A stretch of 64,000 bases of DNA from Vanessa cardui (taxonomy: Eukaryota; Arthropoda; Insecta; Lepidoptera; Nymphalidae), in the NCBI RefSeq assembly GCF_905220365.1, contig NC_061131.1, forward strand, positions 9,027,318-9,091,317, written 5' to 3'. A program made the position numbers and the translations under genes. The notes under the pieces were generated by a model. The model was not told the origin of the DNA. It searched no databases and saw only the letters and a list, made by a program, of their open reading frames with translations. Positions 1 to 13,048 of the stretch are shown in pieces (within the stretch, counting starts at the first letter, position 1; each line of letters begins with the position of its first letter).

Positions 1-78
1 GCTCAACGCAAACTTAGAGGTACACCTGTGGGCTGCACATCGTCAGTTAAAAAAAGAGTTAGAAAAGGCGTAAAGTAA
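1..78 (+). pseudogene. Tail of an unidentified open frame at the window edge
   Basis: Frame 1 is open from the first base to a TAA at 76-78 and gives 25 residues ending in a lysine- and arginine-rich stretch (KKRVRKGVK). It lies directly against GC-rich repeat debris, so it may be the end of a retroelement open frame cut by the window edge. I recognise no family. A chance open frame of this length is entirely possible. Confidence 0.2.
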
Positions 79-975
79 ACAGAGAGCAAAGGGGCGCCCT
101 ATCGTGGTTTGCGAGGGAAGCTCCGAACATACGGCGCTCCTGTTACGGAATAACTACCGCCAGATCTCCTGCGACTGATCGGGGAGCTATTCCGGGGACA
201 AGGGCGGGTCATTCAACCATCGATGCTCTAAAACACCCTGAAGACCCGGACAATTGAGGCGGTGGTCCAAGGGAACGTAGTCCTAACGGTATCACCGGAC
301 GTGGCGAACGACTTCAATAGTCTTCCTTTCTTTTTTTCTTAATTTAATTTACGGCATCCACGGGCTCATAGGCCCATGCCTTTTTTATATTTTACATTTA
401 TACACTTTGGCGTTTTATACTTTATATTTTTACTTAACATCAGCAGATATTCGCAGACTTCAAGCTCGCCGTCTTCCTTTCGAGACAATAGGACCATTTC
501 GATATCACGAGTTGCCTTCCTATCTCAGAAGGCCGTTGGGGCATACCTCCAGGATCAGGTGATCCTTTGGGAGGGGGCGATGGACGACTTGTCCGGCGTT
601 TGAAGTTAGTTTGACTGGCTCCTGCGGGCACCGACCTCACCCGGGATGGGTGTATTGTGTCACGGTGACGGGGCGAACCTTTCAGATGGCGGCCCTAAAG
701 TCGGAGTGTCGCTCACGGTGGATCGAATCGAGATGCTGGTCTTGATGGTTTCTCTAACTGAAACGAAGGGGCCTCCTAATCCACGGTCCTTGCTGAGGTC
801 TCCTCGAGGAGCGTCTACCGCCAAGAGACGGCAATTAAGGCGCAGACACATATGAAGGATCAGGGCCTCATCCTGGATGGAGCTTCGTGCAACATTTTGT
901 CCAACTCAGCTTAAAGCTCATCATTGCCAACGTAGGAGGACCTCCTAAATCAAACACCTTGCCTGCGTGCGCTCT
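79..975. repeat. GC-rich decayed repeat, unclassified
   Basis: This stretch is much richer in G and C than the DNA after 2350. It holds only short open frames on both strands (376-603, 440-640, 646-855, 660-851), none resembling a known protein, with T-rich patches near 325-345. It adjoins the 3' end of the RTE fragment. Composition and position suggest transposon-derived, non-coding sequence such as a LINE untranslated region. No terminal repeats were seen, so the class is open. Confidence 0.4.
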
Positions 976-995
976 ATGGCATTGTATTTTTATAT

Positions 996-1978
996 TTATT
1001 GTAAATAAATAAATCTAATCCAATCCAGCCCATTTCCGGTCACTGCTGGATATGTCCAGTCCTCTCCAATTGCACGCCACTGAGATCGTTCTTGGGCTCC
1101 TCGCATCCAGCTCCTACCAGCCGTCTTGCGTAAGTCGTCACTACACCGTGCCCGAGGACGTCTTACACTACGTTTGCCGAGACGCGGTTTCCACTCTAGA
1201 ACACGTTTTCCCCAACGGTTATCGGTTCTGCGACAAATATGGCCCGCCCACTGCCACTTCAGCTTATTAATCCGGTGGGCTATGTCGATGACTTTGGTTC
1301 TCTGGCGGGTCGCCTCATGTCTTCTGATGCGATCCCGCAGAGAAACGCCGAGCATAGCCCTGGCCATAGCACGCTGAGCGACTTTAAACTGGTGGACCAG
1401 CCTTGCCGTGAGTGTCTACGTTTCGGCTCCGTATGTCATGGCGGGTAAGACGCACTGGTTGAAGACTTTCGTCTTAAGGCACTGTGGGATCAACGCTGTA
1501 AAGATTCGACGTAATTTTCCAAACGCTGCCCAACCCAGCTGAATTCTTCTATTCACCTCGTCCTCAAGGTTGTTTCTACCTAATCGCAAAGTCTGCCCAT
1601 GGTAGATATATTTTTGAACAACTTCGAGGACGGTACCGTGTATCGCAATCGGTTCCGGTAGAACATGTTCATTAAACATGACCTTGGTTTTATCCAAGTT
1701 CATCCGTAGGCCGATACGCATAGAAGAATCAGCAAGCGTCTGCAAATCTTAAGTGAGAGATGTATTCGCCATTGATGTTGATGCCATGTCCTTTCCAGTT
1801 CAGCGTCTTGAACATATCCTCCATTGAATTAGTAAATAATTTGGGGGAAATAACGTCCCCTCGTCTCACACCTTGATGCAATGGTATGGGATTTGTTTGC
1901 TGATTCTGTACTTGGACGGAAAATACACCTATTTGGTTGGACTCCCTTAATGCTCGTAACAAGGTTCTTATCTTACGG
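996..1978 (-). pseudogene. Broken RTE-clade LINE reverse transcriptase (C-terminal part)
   Basis: Reading the minus strand from about 1978 down to a stop at 996, one finds the later part of a non-LTR reverse transcriptase. The piece at 1962-1729 has the RTE-type motif QGVRRGDVISPKLFT and then LRFAD, the start of the catalytic FADD box. The reading frame shifts at about 1745, where the second aspartate and some following residues are missing. Residues IGLRMNLDKTKVMF (motif D) and the thumb follow at 1745-1416, then an in-frame TAG at 1413-1415 just after YGAET. The tail at 1412-996 contains KWQWAGHICRRTDNRWGKRV, a signature common in insect RTE-like elements. The endonuclease and N-terminal RT domains are absent. 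A frameshift, a stop and a lost catalytic residue make it dead. Expression as a host gene is very unlikely. Confidence 0.88.
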
Positions 1979-2350
1979 GACCGTGGTAACAGTGCTGCTG
2001 ACTCGCTTCGCCGAAGAAGACCAGTAGAAGGTGTCTTCGCTATGGATGTCTTCTCCTCCCGCCATAAGTGTTCCGGGGTTAAGAGTTTCTGTACCCTGAG
2101 AACTCTCTAGGAAGTGGAACTCCGCAGAGGTGAGCCTACCGTTAGGACGTCACGGTAGTATGCACAAAAGATTTCGTAACATCCTCCAAAAAGACAGAGT
2201 GGGTCACTAACGTTGGTTTTTTAGCAGGTATACACCCCGCCCCCGACCTCATGTGGAGGAATAGTGGTATGCGTTTTTGCAGCGAAAAAAAGGGCGGCAT
2301 AATAGGTATTGCACGCGGGCGACAAAACAGCTAGCGGCGGGCCTGGTTGC
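1979..2350. repeat. GC-rich repeat debris flanking the RTE fragment
   Basis: The GC-rich composition continues to about 2350 and then drops abruptly to AT-rich DNA. No open frame of note exists. The RTE-like coding match ends near 1978, so this is either a different inserted element or highly decayed sequence of a neighbouring one. I could not assign it. Confidence 0.35.
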
Positions 2351-5300
2351 TACACGTTACAAATCGGTAAACGGAATTTTCTGCAAACAGATTGATTCGA
2401 GTACGATTCATTTATGAAAAGCATGTTTTGGTAATTATTACTTCTAACGTAAATGTAAAATGTATGCTCATTGATGCTTTGGGCTGTTACTGAGACAATT
2501 TCAACAGAAAACCTACCACTAGTAGTTTGAACCCAGAAATTCGGGTTAGGTCTCAGTTATTATACTACACGTGTTCCAAGTTAGGTTGAATAACCCAGCT
2601 TTATTACAGATACAAGATTCAAGACGCATCTTAGCCCCAATAGTTGCCTGATCTTTGCTGATGTAAGGGGTTATATATTTATTAATATGGGTGAAAATCC
2701 ATCCTAAAAGGATGTATGTAAAATAAAAGCCAGTTATATAAATTCTAATAAAAATTATGTGTAATAGAGCAATAAGCTCGACCGAAATAAAATTCGTGCA
2801 AGTTTTCGAAAGGATTGTAATAACTCCTAAGTCTTAACTTTGAAAATAATTAATTGTGAAAGTACTTTAATATTCGTCATTTCATCTTTTGAAATTATAA
2901 AAGAAAAAACGAAATTATTCTTACCATAAATGTTCAATAAAATTCAATCAGTATAATATCTTTGAAAATTAAAGTGAACGATCATTGGAAATTGATGAGT
3001 TTAATCGTCTAAAACGTGTGCCTAGTCTTACGTAGGCAACAGAATATTGAAACACGTGTAGACAATGTTTTAGAAACAATACTCAATTTCCCATTATTAT
3101 TATTGTTATTGTAAAGTCCAATGTTCCGTCTATTAAATAAACTACTTCGTGGCCAATGGGATTAACCTATGGCTTTCGATAATCTTATATACTTCTACTA
3201 ATAATAAATCGATGACAAGGTTTTATGATGTCAAGTTATTCAAAAACAAACAAACAGATTGAGCAACATAACAATAATATTTTTCTAATTTATGTAATTT
3301 TTTGCTAAATTATTATTTCTGATTTAAAATATTTCGTCTCCATCTGGCGTACAATATGTGAAATACGATTAATAAGAAAGACTAAATTAATTTAAAATAA
3401 TAACTCTTATAAAATAATTTAATTTTTAATTATTCATAATATATGGAAATAAATCAGCTCGTAATTAATTTGTTATTATGCCCAGACTAGCGTCATTAAT
3501 CCAGATTGCTAATAACAACACACTATTCTATTCATAAATAGCTCTTATTATTAAGCAAAATATATTTGTTTTTACAGTCCACAGGGGGCATGATAATAAC
3601 TCTGTCGCGCTATTTTCAGCGGCAGATTTGCAAGACCCTTGACACTTAAGTAAATATAAATACGATAAGAAATGTAAACCTCCTTCCGATGCGTTATCTA
3701 AACGGCATTGGTGACGGGAAATTTCGTGATGGATTGCGTTAGATTTATTTTAAGGTCATTAAGAACGTGTAATTTTACCTCAATGTTACTATATTATGGA
3801 ATAAGATTTTAAATGAATATGGTGAATGGTGAACAAGACATTCGTAGGTAATGTCGAAACATCGAGCTCCACCGAACAAAAGTAAAAAACATGGTATATC
3901 CCGAATTTAATAACTTTAATTATGGAATAAGTCTAAGCGACTGATATTCGACTTTGCTTCGAGCAAAAAATAACACTAAAAGGAGGTGGCAAATATACAA
4001 AAGGTAAAAAAGGAAGTTCCTAATTGTATTGTTAAACACGGATACGACAAAAACCTTTGTAATCTAATTTGGTAAATTCTGATCGATGGTAACTTCTATT
4101 TGTATCGAATATTTACTTTAGTAAGCGACATTAGATATACAACTCAATCCACTTACGTTTTGACAATAAATGTTATGCAGGATTCTAAGGAGAGTTTTTT
4201 TTATATAACAACACGGGAAATTCTTAATTCAGACATTTAAATATCCGAGCAATTCCCTATCAAAATATAATAATATATTTATATTATATTCGACCATTCA
4301 CTAACATATTTAAAATAAACAGCGACGGACACTGATTAACCAAGTTTCAGTTATTATCAAGTAAATATTATCCAATTTATCAAGAATGCAACTGACAGTC
4401 ACAAATTTGTTACCACTATGAAAAACCAAGATGGCCCTTGCTTTTTATTACGTCTGAAAGGTGACGTCACTTCTTTGACCTCGTCTCTCAGTCTTCGCTC
4501 TACAATAAAATATTAATAACTCATTTCAGATTTTATGTTTTAAACATGATACCATACTCATTATAATATTCATACATAAATAAAATTTTCATAACTTAAC
4601 TTATGAAAATATTCCTGTACAATGTATGTTTTCGTAGGTGTTTCATTAACCGTATATATTTGGTCTTTGACGTCAGTAATATACTTATCGATGTTGAAAT
4701 GGTAATACGGATAGAACCATGAATCTATATAAGGAAACCGAACGAGTCATTAAAATCTATTAATGTTAGTTATCGCAGTACGTGTCAGATGTTTTTGGGG
4801 ACATAAAGCGCAATGTTTTTAATAACAATATGGGATGATGTTTTGCAACCGTATCTTCTGTTGATATGACTGTTTACGTCATTTGTGGTACCATTGTGGC
4901 ATTTTGTGATCTTTTTTTACGATTTCAGAAAGATAATTAGTGCCCACGATATTGTCTTTGTTTCCAGTTATTGAAATCATATTTTAATAATATTCTATCT
5001 TATCCGTAACTATTTTTTTAATGTGACTTTCGTGTGTAAAACACAGGCAGAATAATCACACCAATATTATATATGGGAATTACGTTGAATTGAACTGTAC
5101 ACGTATTTTACGATCTGATTTATAACAAAATATATCAATTATCTACTCTACTTTTTGTCAATGACAAATAATTTTAAAATGAAATGTAGGTATTAATTTC
5201 AAACGGATATAATATGCGAGATCCAAAAACCAAGCCTAAACTATAGCAGAACGAGACGAGCTCTCAGCCACCGTTAGTAAAAAATGTATTATAAGCTTTT

Positions 5301-6676
5301 ACCGTGTAACTTCAACTGTTGTAATATGTTTGAGAGGTCAAAACAAAGAATTGAAAATTGTATATAAATTCATAAATATAAATAAGACTTTATTTACTTA
5401 TCTCCACGACAAATGACAATTACACTTAGTTAACATTACGATATTCTTATTGATAAACTTATTTATATTTAAAAATTTTGAAACTTTTTCTTATTAAAAT
5501 TTTATGATCATTACCTCGAGGTCTGTTTGACGTTAAATTTATACAATACAGACAGGAATTACGGAAGATCTGAAGACAATGTCGTGTATAAATACCAAGT
5601 ATTCTTCATTTCCTATCGACATTTATATTTCCTTTAACGATTAAATATATTTGAATCACATCCGGTTCTACTGTAGAAATGTTTGACTTTAATGCATAGA
5701 AAAAAAAGTTGTTTTTAAGATATCGTATGAATGTTCCGCCACAATTTGAAATAGGAACGTCAAAGACAATACTTTCTTCCAATGATATTCTAATAAACAG
5801 ATATGTTATACCCATACTAAACAACAGAAAAAAGTGTGTCGCGCCGGGGTCCGTTTATTTTACATTTCGTTACAAGTAAAAAGGATAGCTTGATAAAAGC
5901 AATAAGTAAAAGGGATAACTAGATGTTTTAATGACGCAAAACGTATTACTACATAATTATGATGAAAACTACTAAAGGCAAACGTCCCAATTAGGACGTT
6001 TTCTGGTCTACACTTTTTGCACGTTAATGACATATCTGTTTACTAGAACATCGTTGCTTTCTTCTACGTAGCGTTTTTTTTATTCTATATCATACTTACA
6101 TTTTGTTGTGGGTTTCGTAATAACATATAATTATTATTATTACATCAACTGTGATGTTAAATTGATTAAATCATTACAAACATAATTCTTACTACATTAC
6201 GTATGTACTCCTATAACATTTAGATTGAATCGTTTTTTGTAAATATTTTTATGTAAATATTTTTGTTCCGAGCTGGAATGTACTGTATCTGTACATAAAC
6301 TTGTACTTTGTAAATATTCATATTCGTCGAAATTAGTATGAAATTACTATTTTTTTTAAAAGACTTTTTTTTTTCTCTAAAATATACAATCTTATTTCTT
6401 TTTCAATTTACACATTACATTTAATACTGTATAATAAATACAATATCGATAGTTTTAAATAACATACATTAATAAATAAATACGAAATTAATTTACGAAT
6501 ATTAGGATTTATTCTTTAATATTTTCATTTGTAACTGGCATTGTAATGTTTTTCACGCGCCATAAAATATATTCAAACAAAAAAAAAATACCATTCTTCA
6601 TTATTAATGCTGTTCTATTTAATTGTGGGCACGCATTCATAACCATTATTTTCACGCATTTTTTTTTTTATTACAG
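2351..6676. other. AT-rich non-coding stretch, probable intron or intergenic DNA
   Basis: There are no convincing open frames, only one 72-codon minus-strand ORF at 5606-5824 that looks like chance. Two TGACGTCA palindromes (4462-4469 and 4668-4675) occur here, the first inside the perfect 10-bp palindrome GTGACGTCAC. If the microexon at 6677 is real, at least the right end is intron. Confidence 0.5.
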
Positions 6677-6706
6677 AATCTGATCTCACCGGACTATCAC
6701 ATGTTG
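6677..6706 (+). CDS. Candidate 30-nt microexon (extracellular stalk of a membrane protein)
   Basis: A run of T residues followed by TTACAG ends at 6676, and a consensus donor GTAAGT starts at 6707, leaving a 30-nt exon. With one base carried in from the previous exon, the only stop-free reading gives SDLTGLSHV and leaves a single G. That G plus the first two bases (AT) of the exon at 58003 makes GAT, aspartate, so the two exons can be joined in frame just outside the transmembrane helix. The exon is symmetric (phase 1 on both sides) and a multiple of three, so it could be skipped without shifting the frame, as is usual for alternatively used microexons. The upstream exon is not in the window. 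A short splice-flanked segment can arise by chance, so RNA evidence would decide. Confidence 0.55.
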
Positions 6707-7000
6707 GTAAGTGGAAATCATTTCATTTCATAATTATGTATAGTGAATCACTGTTTATGGTGACGGTAAATTTAATGAGTGTATATTTTATGTATACTAC
6801 ACGATGGACAGCGGTAGTGCTTCCGTAGTGAATTAGTCTCTCTGATTAAAACTGTTTTTATGATAATCACGCAGATAGTCATTTCTGAAATTGCGAATAC
6901 ATATTTACGTTTATAGCTATATTTACATTTTAGTTTATAATTTGTAATAATCGTTTTAATCAATGTAATAATCATTTCAAATCAAAAGATTCAATTTTAG

Positions 7001-7216
7001 TTACAAATAACGTATAGAAAAGTATTCGTTCGAGTGGCGGAAGAATACGAGACGATTCGATGGCTTTGGCTGTGGTTATTCCTACCACCAAGATGGTACG
7101 CCTTCGGTGGTACACAGAACTTCGATCAGCTAGTAGTTACATTGCATCAGACTCTTAAAGATAATGAGTACGGTTTCGATAACGTATTTTCTTTTGAATA
7201 TGATATCACTATATGA
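7001..7216 (+). other. Unexplained coding-like island
   Basis: After an AG at 6999-7000 the plus strand is open to a TGA at 7214-7216. It reads through WLWLWLFLPPRWYAFGGTQN and then a more polar stretch. The segment is more GC-rich than its surroundings, and the +1 and +2 shifted frames are also partly open. There is no plausible ATG at the beginning and no recognised domain. It lies 300 bp after the candidate microexon on the same strand, so it could be a decayed exon or a transposon scrap. I would not call it a gene on this evidence. Confidence 0.2.
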
Positions 7217-7689
7217 CGTATCCTACTTTACTTAGGTGATCTATATGTTAATTTTAGACATTATTCAAGAGATGATAATATGTTCCCATTAAAAGATAAA
7301 GCATATCTTTATGAACACAACTACTTATAATCATTCCGCTACATTACTCATAATATAGATAGATAAAAGATAAATCAAATACATTTATTACGTATCGATG
7401 TTTTGATAATTTCGATAATAAGTAACTATTATTGTATTTGACTGATGTCATATTTTACTACGTTGTTGTGATCGCATACAAATAAATATTATGTTATCTT
7501 GTTTTTGAAGGATTAACTGATAATCGAATAAAAACATTAGGCAAAGAAACGTTACAACCAAGCCTTTTAAAAAATAAATAATACAGAGCATAGGAAACTT
7601 ATATAATATAGTTATAAATAGTTTCTTTGGAAACATTATAAATTAGTGTTTTTTTATATACGTATTTATGGCACCCTCCAATGTTACGA

Positions 7690-7874
7690 TTTTTACGTGA
7701 GGAAACCTGCATGTGTCTAATTTCATTAAATCACGATATTTTCCTTCACCGCCGAGCACGAGATGAATTATAAACACAAATTAAGCACATATATATAGTG
7801 GTGCTTGCCTGGGTTTGAACCCGAAATCATCGGTTAAGATGCACGTGTTCTAAACACTGGGCCATCTCGGCTCG
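7690..7874 (-). repeat. tRNA-headed SINE, family A copy 1, with internal inversion
   Basis: On the minus strand the element starts at about 7874 with the tRNA-like head, including the pol III B-box-like GGGTTCAAACCC, then runs through the family body (TAATTCATCTCGTGCTCGGC). The next family block, normally read on the same strand, appears here on the opposite strand at about 7694-7732 (GAGGAAACCTGCATGTGTCT in plus orientation). The copy therefore carries a small internal inversion. The 3' part of the element is missing. Confidence 0.8.
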
Positions 7875-10800
7875 TTTTGATTTAATTTGTATGAATGTGA
7901 CACCGACATATTTTTTACATAATACATTACCAAATTATTTAAAAACTTCCTGATATTAAAATATAACTTACAAATGCTGGCGCATTATATAAGATTTAAA
8001 GGTGGAAATAATATCCGTTAATTTTCCCACGTGTAAATGAATCGTCAATCGTCATATACTCCAAACTCCAGTTATACTATTATATATACATAAGCTAATA
8101 TAATAAAAATTAAAAAGCAAATTGTCGGTCTATATGTTGAACTTGACAAAAATTGGTCTAACACAAGGGTGAACTTTAAGGACTTGACTTTTTTATACCT
8201 AACTTCAAAAGCCTGACCACCCTTAACAGGTAATCGTAAAAAATCTTTGTAAAAAAAAAACTTTAACGAAAATATTATCGATAAGGCCACAAGCAGAACG
8301 ATAAACAGATAATTAAGATAAGGTTTATTTTGCATGGGTGATATGGATGCAATATCGATACATGCTATCATTTAGCATGAGTAAATATACTTTTTAAATA
8401 CAACAACGAACTCTTATGGGAGCAACGATCTTTGGCCGCTTTTCGTCACAATTTATTTGAGAGTAATGAAATTGGTACGAGACGTGATGATTTTGTTGGA
8501 CTATTTTGGCGGTTGTTTGCATAACACGAAGCCGTTAGATAACCTGTCAATCAATCGAATATAGTACAGTTTGAAAATTGTTTTGTAACCAGTTCGAACT
8601 CATTCCGAATTCAATTTTATAACGAATAGTCTGATGTCGTTTTTTGTTGCCATTGTTCCTGTTAGTAATAATGTAGATACCCACATAAATAAAATATTTT
8701 TTAGTGCTAAATAAAAATCAATTTTTTTATGTATGGAAACAAATGTTAGTATGTAATAGTAGTAGTAGACAATTGTTAGGCATCAGGTTTGGAATGAAAT
8801 AATCAATGACATTGAACAGAAACAGAATTGACACAAAAACATCTTCCGCGACTGTATTTTTAAACGTGCCAATCATTTCTCACTCGAATTAAATTTCCTG
8901 TTTCGTATTTATAAAATAAATATGACTTAATATGAAATATTTATTGAACCACAATTCTGGAATCTTCAAACGTTGAAACTGGACCATCCGTTAAATAATT
9001 AGCGAATTATTATATTAAATATAGTGCGCAATAATGATAAAGATTCGTTACTATTAAACGAAGTTTTTATTTATACGTAATGTGAAATAATAATGCAACT
9101 CATATCGGTGATATAAAAACCCATAAAGTTACTTGTAGGATTGATCAATTCATTTTTAACTCCGATACTGAACATCAAATATTTGTTTTAGTTACTATCA
9201 AATCTAATAACTGAAATTCAAGCCAGCTTATCCCAAATAATTTCAATAATATATTTTATTTGCATTTCATATATACTATACATTGTTAATGGCCAAATTA
9301 CAAGAAGGGAGATGATTTAGATTGAATTAGATTAGAAGCTATTTGGCTTAAAGTGAAATTCGAATCTCGTCATCTGGGAGTCAAATAATGTGTGCCTACA
9401 ATAATGTTTTTATTTGGTGTAATAATTGTAGTGGATTAATACCCTTATTAATTTATTATAATTTATTCATAAAAGCGTAAATAAATAATTATATTCCTTT
9501 TTAAATAAATCATTTAAAGTCACTTGCAGTTAATAAAATGCAAAAATGAAGCATACATTCAGAATAAATGATTTATGTATAGTCAAACTAATCCTTGATA
9601 TCAAAGAACGCGGTAGCAAGTTTTGCAAATTAAAAATAGTTGGCCTATGAATACAAACGACTCCTAAGTTTAGCGATACGCAAAAACATTAAATAACATC
9701 GTCCGTCTGTTGCGTTACTTTATGATTAGCATTATTGCATGACACAGCTTATTATTACTAGCATGCGTTTCAATTAAGGTTCGTAAGGGTAATTGGTGAC
9801 GGTGACCTCAGAATGATAGTCCTTCAAGTAACAAACAAAAATACACAAATGTGGTACGTATACATACATTTTTTTTTGTTAAAAACCTCTATATTTTTTG
9901 TATATTGTTTAATATGTTTTTTATTTAAACATCAAATTACAAAGAAGCCTTTGTACAGCTCTTTTCCGGTGCTAAGCGTGTCTGCCAGCGTTACAAGCTA
10001 CATAAAAACTCAGACGTTGTAGTTTGTAACGTAAGGAATAATTAATGCTTAATATTCCCATTGTCTCTGAATTAATTTGCTTCGGACTAAAGATAAACAA
10101 ATACTTCTTAGTATGCCAGTAGACAAAACTTTTTTATTAGGTGATGTATTATTGATAATACAAATAGAGATACGTTTTAAATGTAAAATCTGAACAAGAA
10201 ACTTTTTTACCATAAGTAAGAATTCTACTTCGCAGTGGAGTTAACTTCTACCACACTGAACTTGTCAGTAATTCATGCTGCTAACAAAACGTGCATCCAG
10301 TACATTGGCTGTACCTATTAGCTTATATTAGCTCCACATACTTGCTATGTTCACTTCTAATTTTCAGGCATTTATTGGCATGTGCCAAACAATATCACCG
10401 ATCACTCAGTCATAACTTATTCGAGGTCAACAATCACTATATCATGACAGCAGATAGGAGATAGATTCTTTTCAACATTACACAGAATACTATTCAAGAT
10501 TTTCTTTACACTAAAGTGTTATTATTGTATTTTAAGATTTCAATATTGTTGGAATACAAAATTATCAATGCATTTTCCAATAAACATATTTTAAAATTAC
10601 TTATTACAATGTTTATTATATATAAATATTATATAGTTCGCTCTCGAAACTTCGAATCTACTCATATATGATAAGAATAAACCGTTAGTTCATATTCGTG
10701 TTGCACTTGGCATTGAACCAGAAATTAGTTTAACTGTCTTTTGATCGCCATCTAGCTAATTTGGTGCAATAAAATGGATATTATTATTTTATTTGGCATT

Positions 10801-12430
10801 ATGAGTGCTTCTGGTTATTTAAGTATCTTAAATTTACTTTGTATCCTGTAGCCAAGATTTTACAAACTTGGAGTTGATGTTTGTATATAGGACTGTTTCC
10901 CGATACAGATGATAAATTTTTGACGCTAAAGATTATCAACTCGTTTTTCTTCATCGCACAAAAGCTATTGAATTAGTCAGAACAAAAGGAAAGCAAAATG
11001 TTTAACATTTCAAGCACATTTAACGCAATACATCATGATTAAATACCTACTCATTTAATGTAATACTTCTTTTCAAATTTTTTAACGTCTAATTAGTTAA
11101 ATTAGCTATGGCTGCTAAGAGCCAATATCTCAGAAAACAATGCAAAGTAATACTTCTTCCATTAACTTTTTTGACGTATTACATTAATTAAAAATACTTT
11201 TTGCTTGCTTTAATTTGCGACCAGTTCGTTTTTGTTTCAAATTCAGAATGATGTGATAAGCTGAACTGTTATGACCTGAAATGTTTTCAGCTCAAGACAT
11301 ATCTTTAATACATACTGATGATTTCTGGATGCTTAACCAACACGCATACAATATATTTGTTTTGGTTAAGAATCAATTCTAAATTTAAAAAAAAAAAACA
11401 TATTATTATTCAAGAAATTTTAGCTAAAATAACCTCGAAAGACAGATAACAGACTCCTAAACAAAAAAATGTACTAGCGTTGAGCCACCGCTGTTTCCTC
11501 CATTTAGGTGCACCTTTATAAACGGGTATATAATATGCCAATCAATGCCAACTATCGGACCAAATGTAAGTTCTTGGCACGGTTCCAATAAGTCCTGTGT
11601 AAAATATCCTGGATACAAAGAAAAATAATTATTTTATTGTTGTGTAAACAAAGGGTTCATATGTTTCGTTCGTTCAACTCGAACGAATCCTTTGAATATA
11701 GAGGTACAAACGTGAAACCGAATGACTTGTCATTTCTACGTGTTTTGTCAACAAACGTGCTAAATCATAAATACGTGTTTTTTTATACATTTGTGCCAAA
11801 CTATTACGTATTAGTATTGCTATTGACTTCATCTAAATGCTAGAAAAACACTAGAAACGACCAATTATCACATGGCTAAGACTCATAGAGACGTTTTATA
11901 GCTGTGCTATGTGTTTGTAACTTAACTTGAATCGTTTTTGTAAGATCAAAGTCTGCTTTAATTAATAATTTGACAAAATTCTGAATTTTATCAAATCACT
12001 AATATTAAATTATTAATCATAAAAAAATTATCAAACATTATATTTATCTAATAGTAAAGTCAGAGTAAGAAAACCTTCGTCAGTTCTCAAATTAATTCCT
12101 TTATCAAGTCTTAAACTCTTAGTACCTTTTGTATCTAAACATCAAATAATTGATGCAATAATATGTCATTTTCAATCGGTAAAGCACATTATCGTTCATA
12201 ACGAGCACACGAAAATAGATCTTAAGGTGACGAACCTTTTCTTACCCCAACCGAGTGTATATTGCATATTAGTTGGATTGATAGTTGAGTTGCAATTTTA
12301 TGAAACTGCCTATAAAGCCATGAAGCGTTTAATAAGAATCTCAAGACTTTACATAACGGGAAATAAATATGCCAAGAAAATTTTGATGCTGCTATTATTG
12401 CCCCATCAGATTATGGGAATATGGCACTAG
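7875..12430. other. AT-rich intronic stretch without recognisable genes
   Basis: Only short chance-like open frames occur here (for example 8072-8371 minus, 9813-10022 plus and 11637-11843 plus). They are rich in F, I, L, Y and K codons, as expected from AT-rich DNA. No terminal repeats or splice-flanked islands were convincing. Confidence 0.5.
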
Positions 12431-12560
12431 AAATGTGTTAGCGCACACGTTGGTGCACTTAAAATCTATCCTGCACAGATGCCTAGCTATCATGATTGGA
12501 CGCCGCTGCGTTGTGGCCAAAATTCAGTCAGGAGTTTTATTTAAGTTATTACACATTGTT
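12431..12560 (+). repeat. Candidate decayed interspersed repeat
   Basis: A GC-richer island (TTAGCGCACACGTTGGTGCAC and GATTGGACGCCGCTGCGTTG) followed by T/A-rich sequence stands out from its AT-rich flanks. Its layout, a GC-rich body followed by an AT-rich tail, resembles butterfly SINE-like repeats I have seen. I found no second copy in the window and no target duplication, so the class is uncertain. Confidence 0.35.
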
Positions 12561-13040
12561 CTTATTTATCTTAACATTATTATATTTAAATTTTTGAATT
12601 ATTTCTTTATCAAAAAAACAAATAAATCTATATTAAAATTTCACGTAATTATGCCATAAAAAGGTGTAACGAATACTATTTCGGTTCGTAACTTCTTGCG
12701 GCAGAGAATAATAAATAAAGAATAATTTATGGGTTGAATTGAAAGTTTTTCCATTCAACGACACTGAAAAGTCGATATATAGTCAAGTACATTTTTCTTT
12801 GTGAATATTTAATACTCATCGATTTTCTATCCAATGTTAAATGTACTGTCGTTAGAATGAAAAAGTTTCTTTTAATTTTGATTTTAATAATTAAAGTCGC
12901 TTGTAAACATATAGTTCTTTCAAATAGTTTGTAACACGTACGTACTACTTTTTAATTTTCTGTGTAGGTAGGTATATTTCGTGTATGTAATAATAACAAA
13001 CATGAAATATTATATATATTTCTTATTGTTTTATTACGTA

Positions 13041-13048
13041 TGACGTCA
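13041..13048. promoter_or_regulatory. TGACGTCA palindrome (CRE/ATF-type site)
   Basis: This is a perfect CREB/ATF-type consensus palindrome, followed by AT as in the copies at 20567 and 28841. The other copies are at 4462, 4668, 19972, 20567, 24144 and 28841. A match alone does not prove binding. Confidence 0.35.
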
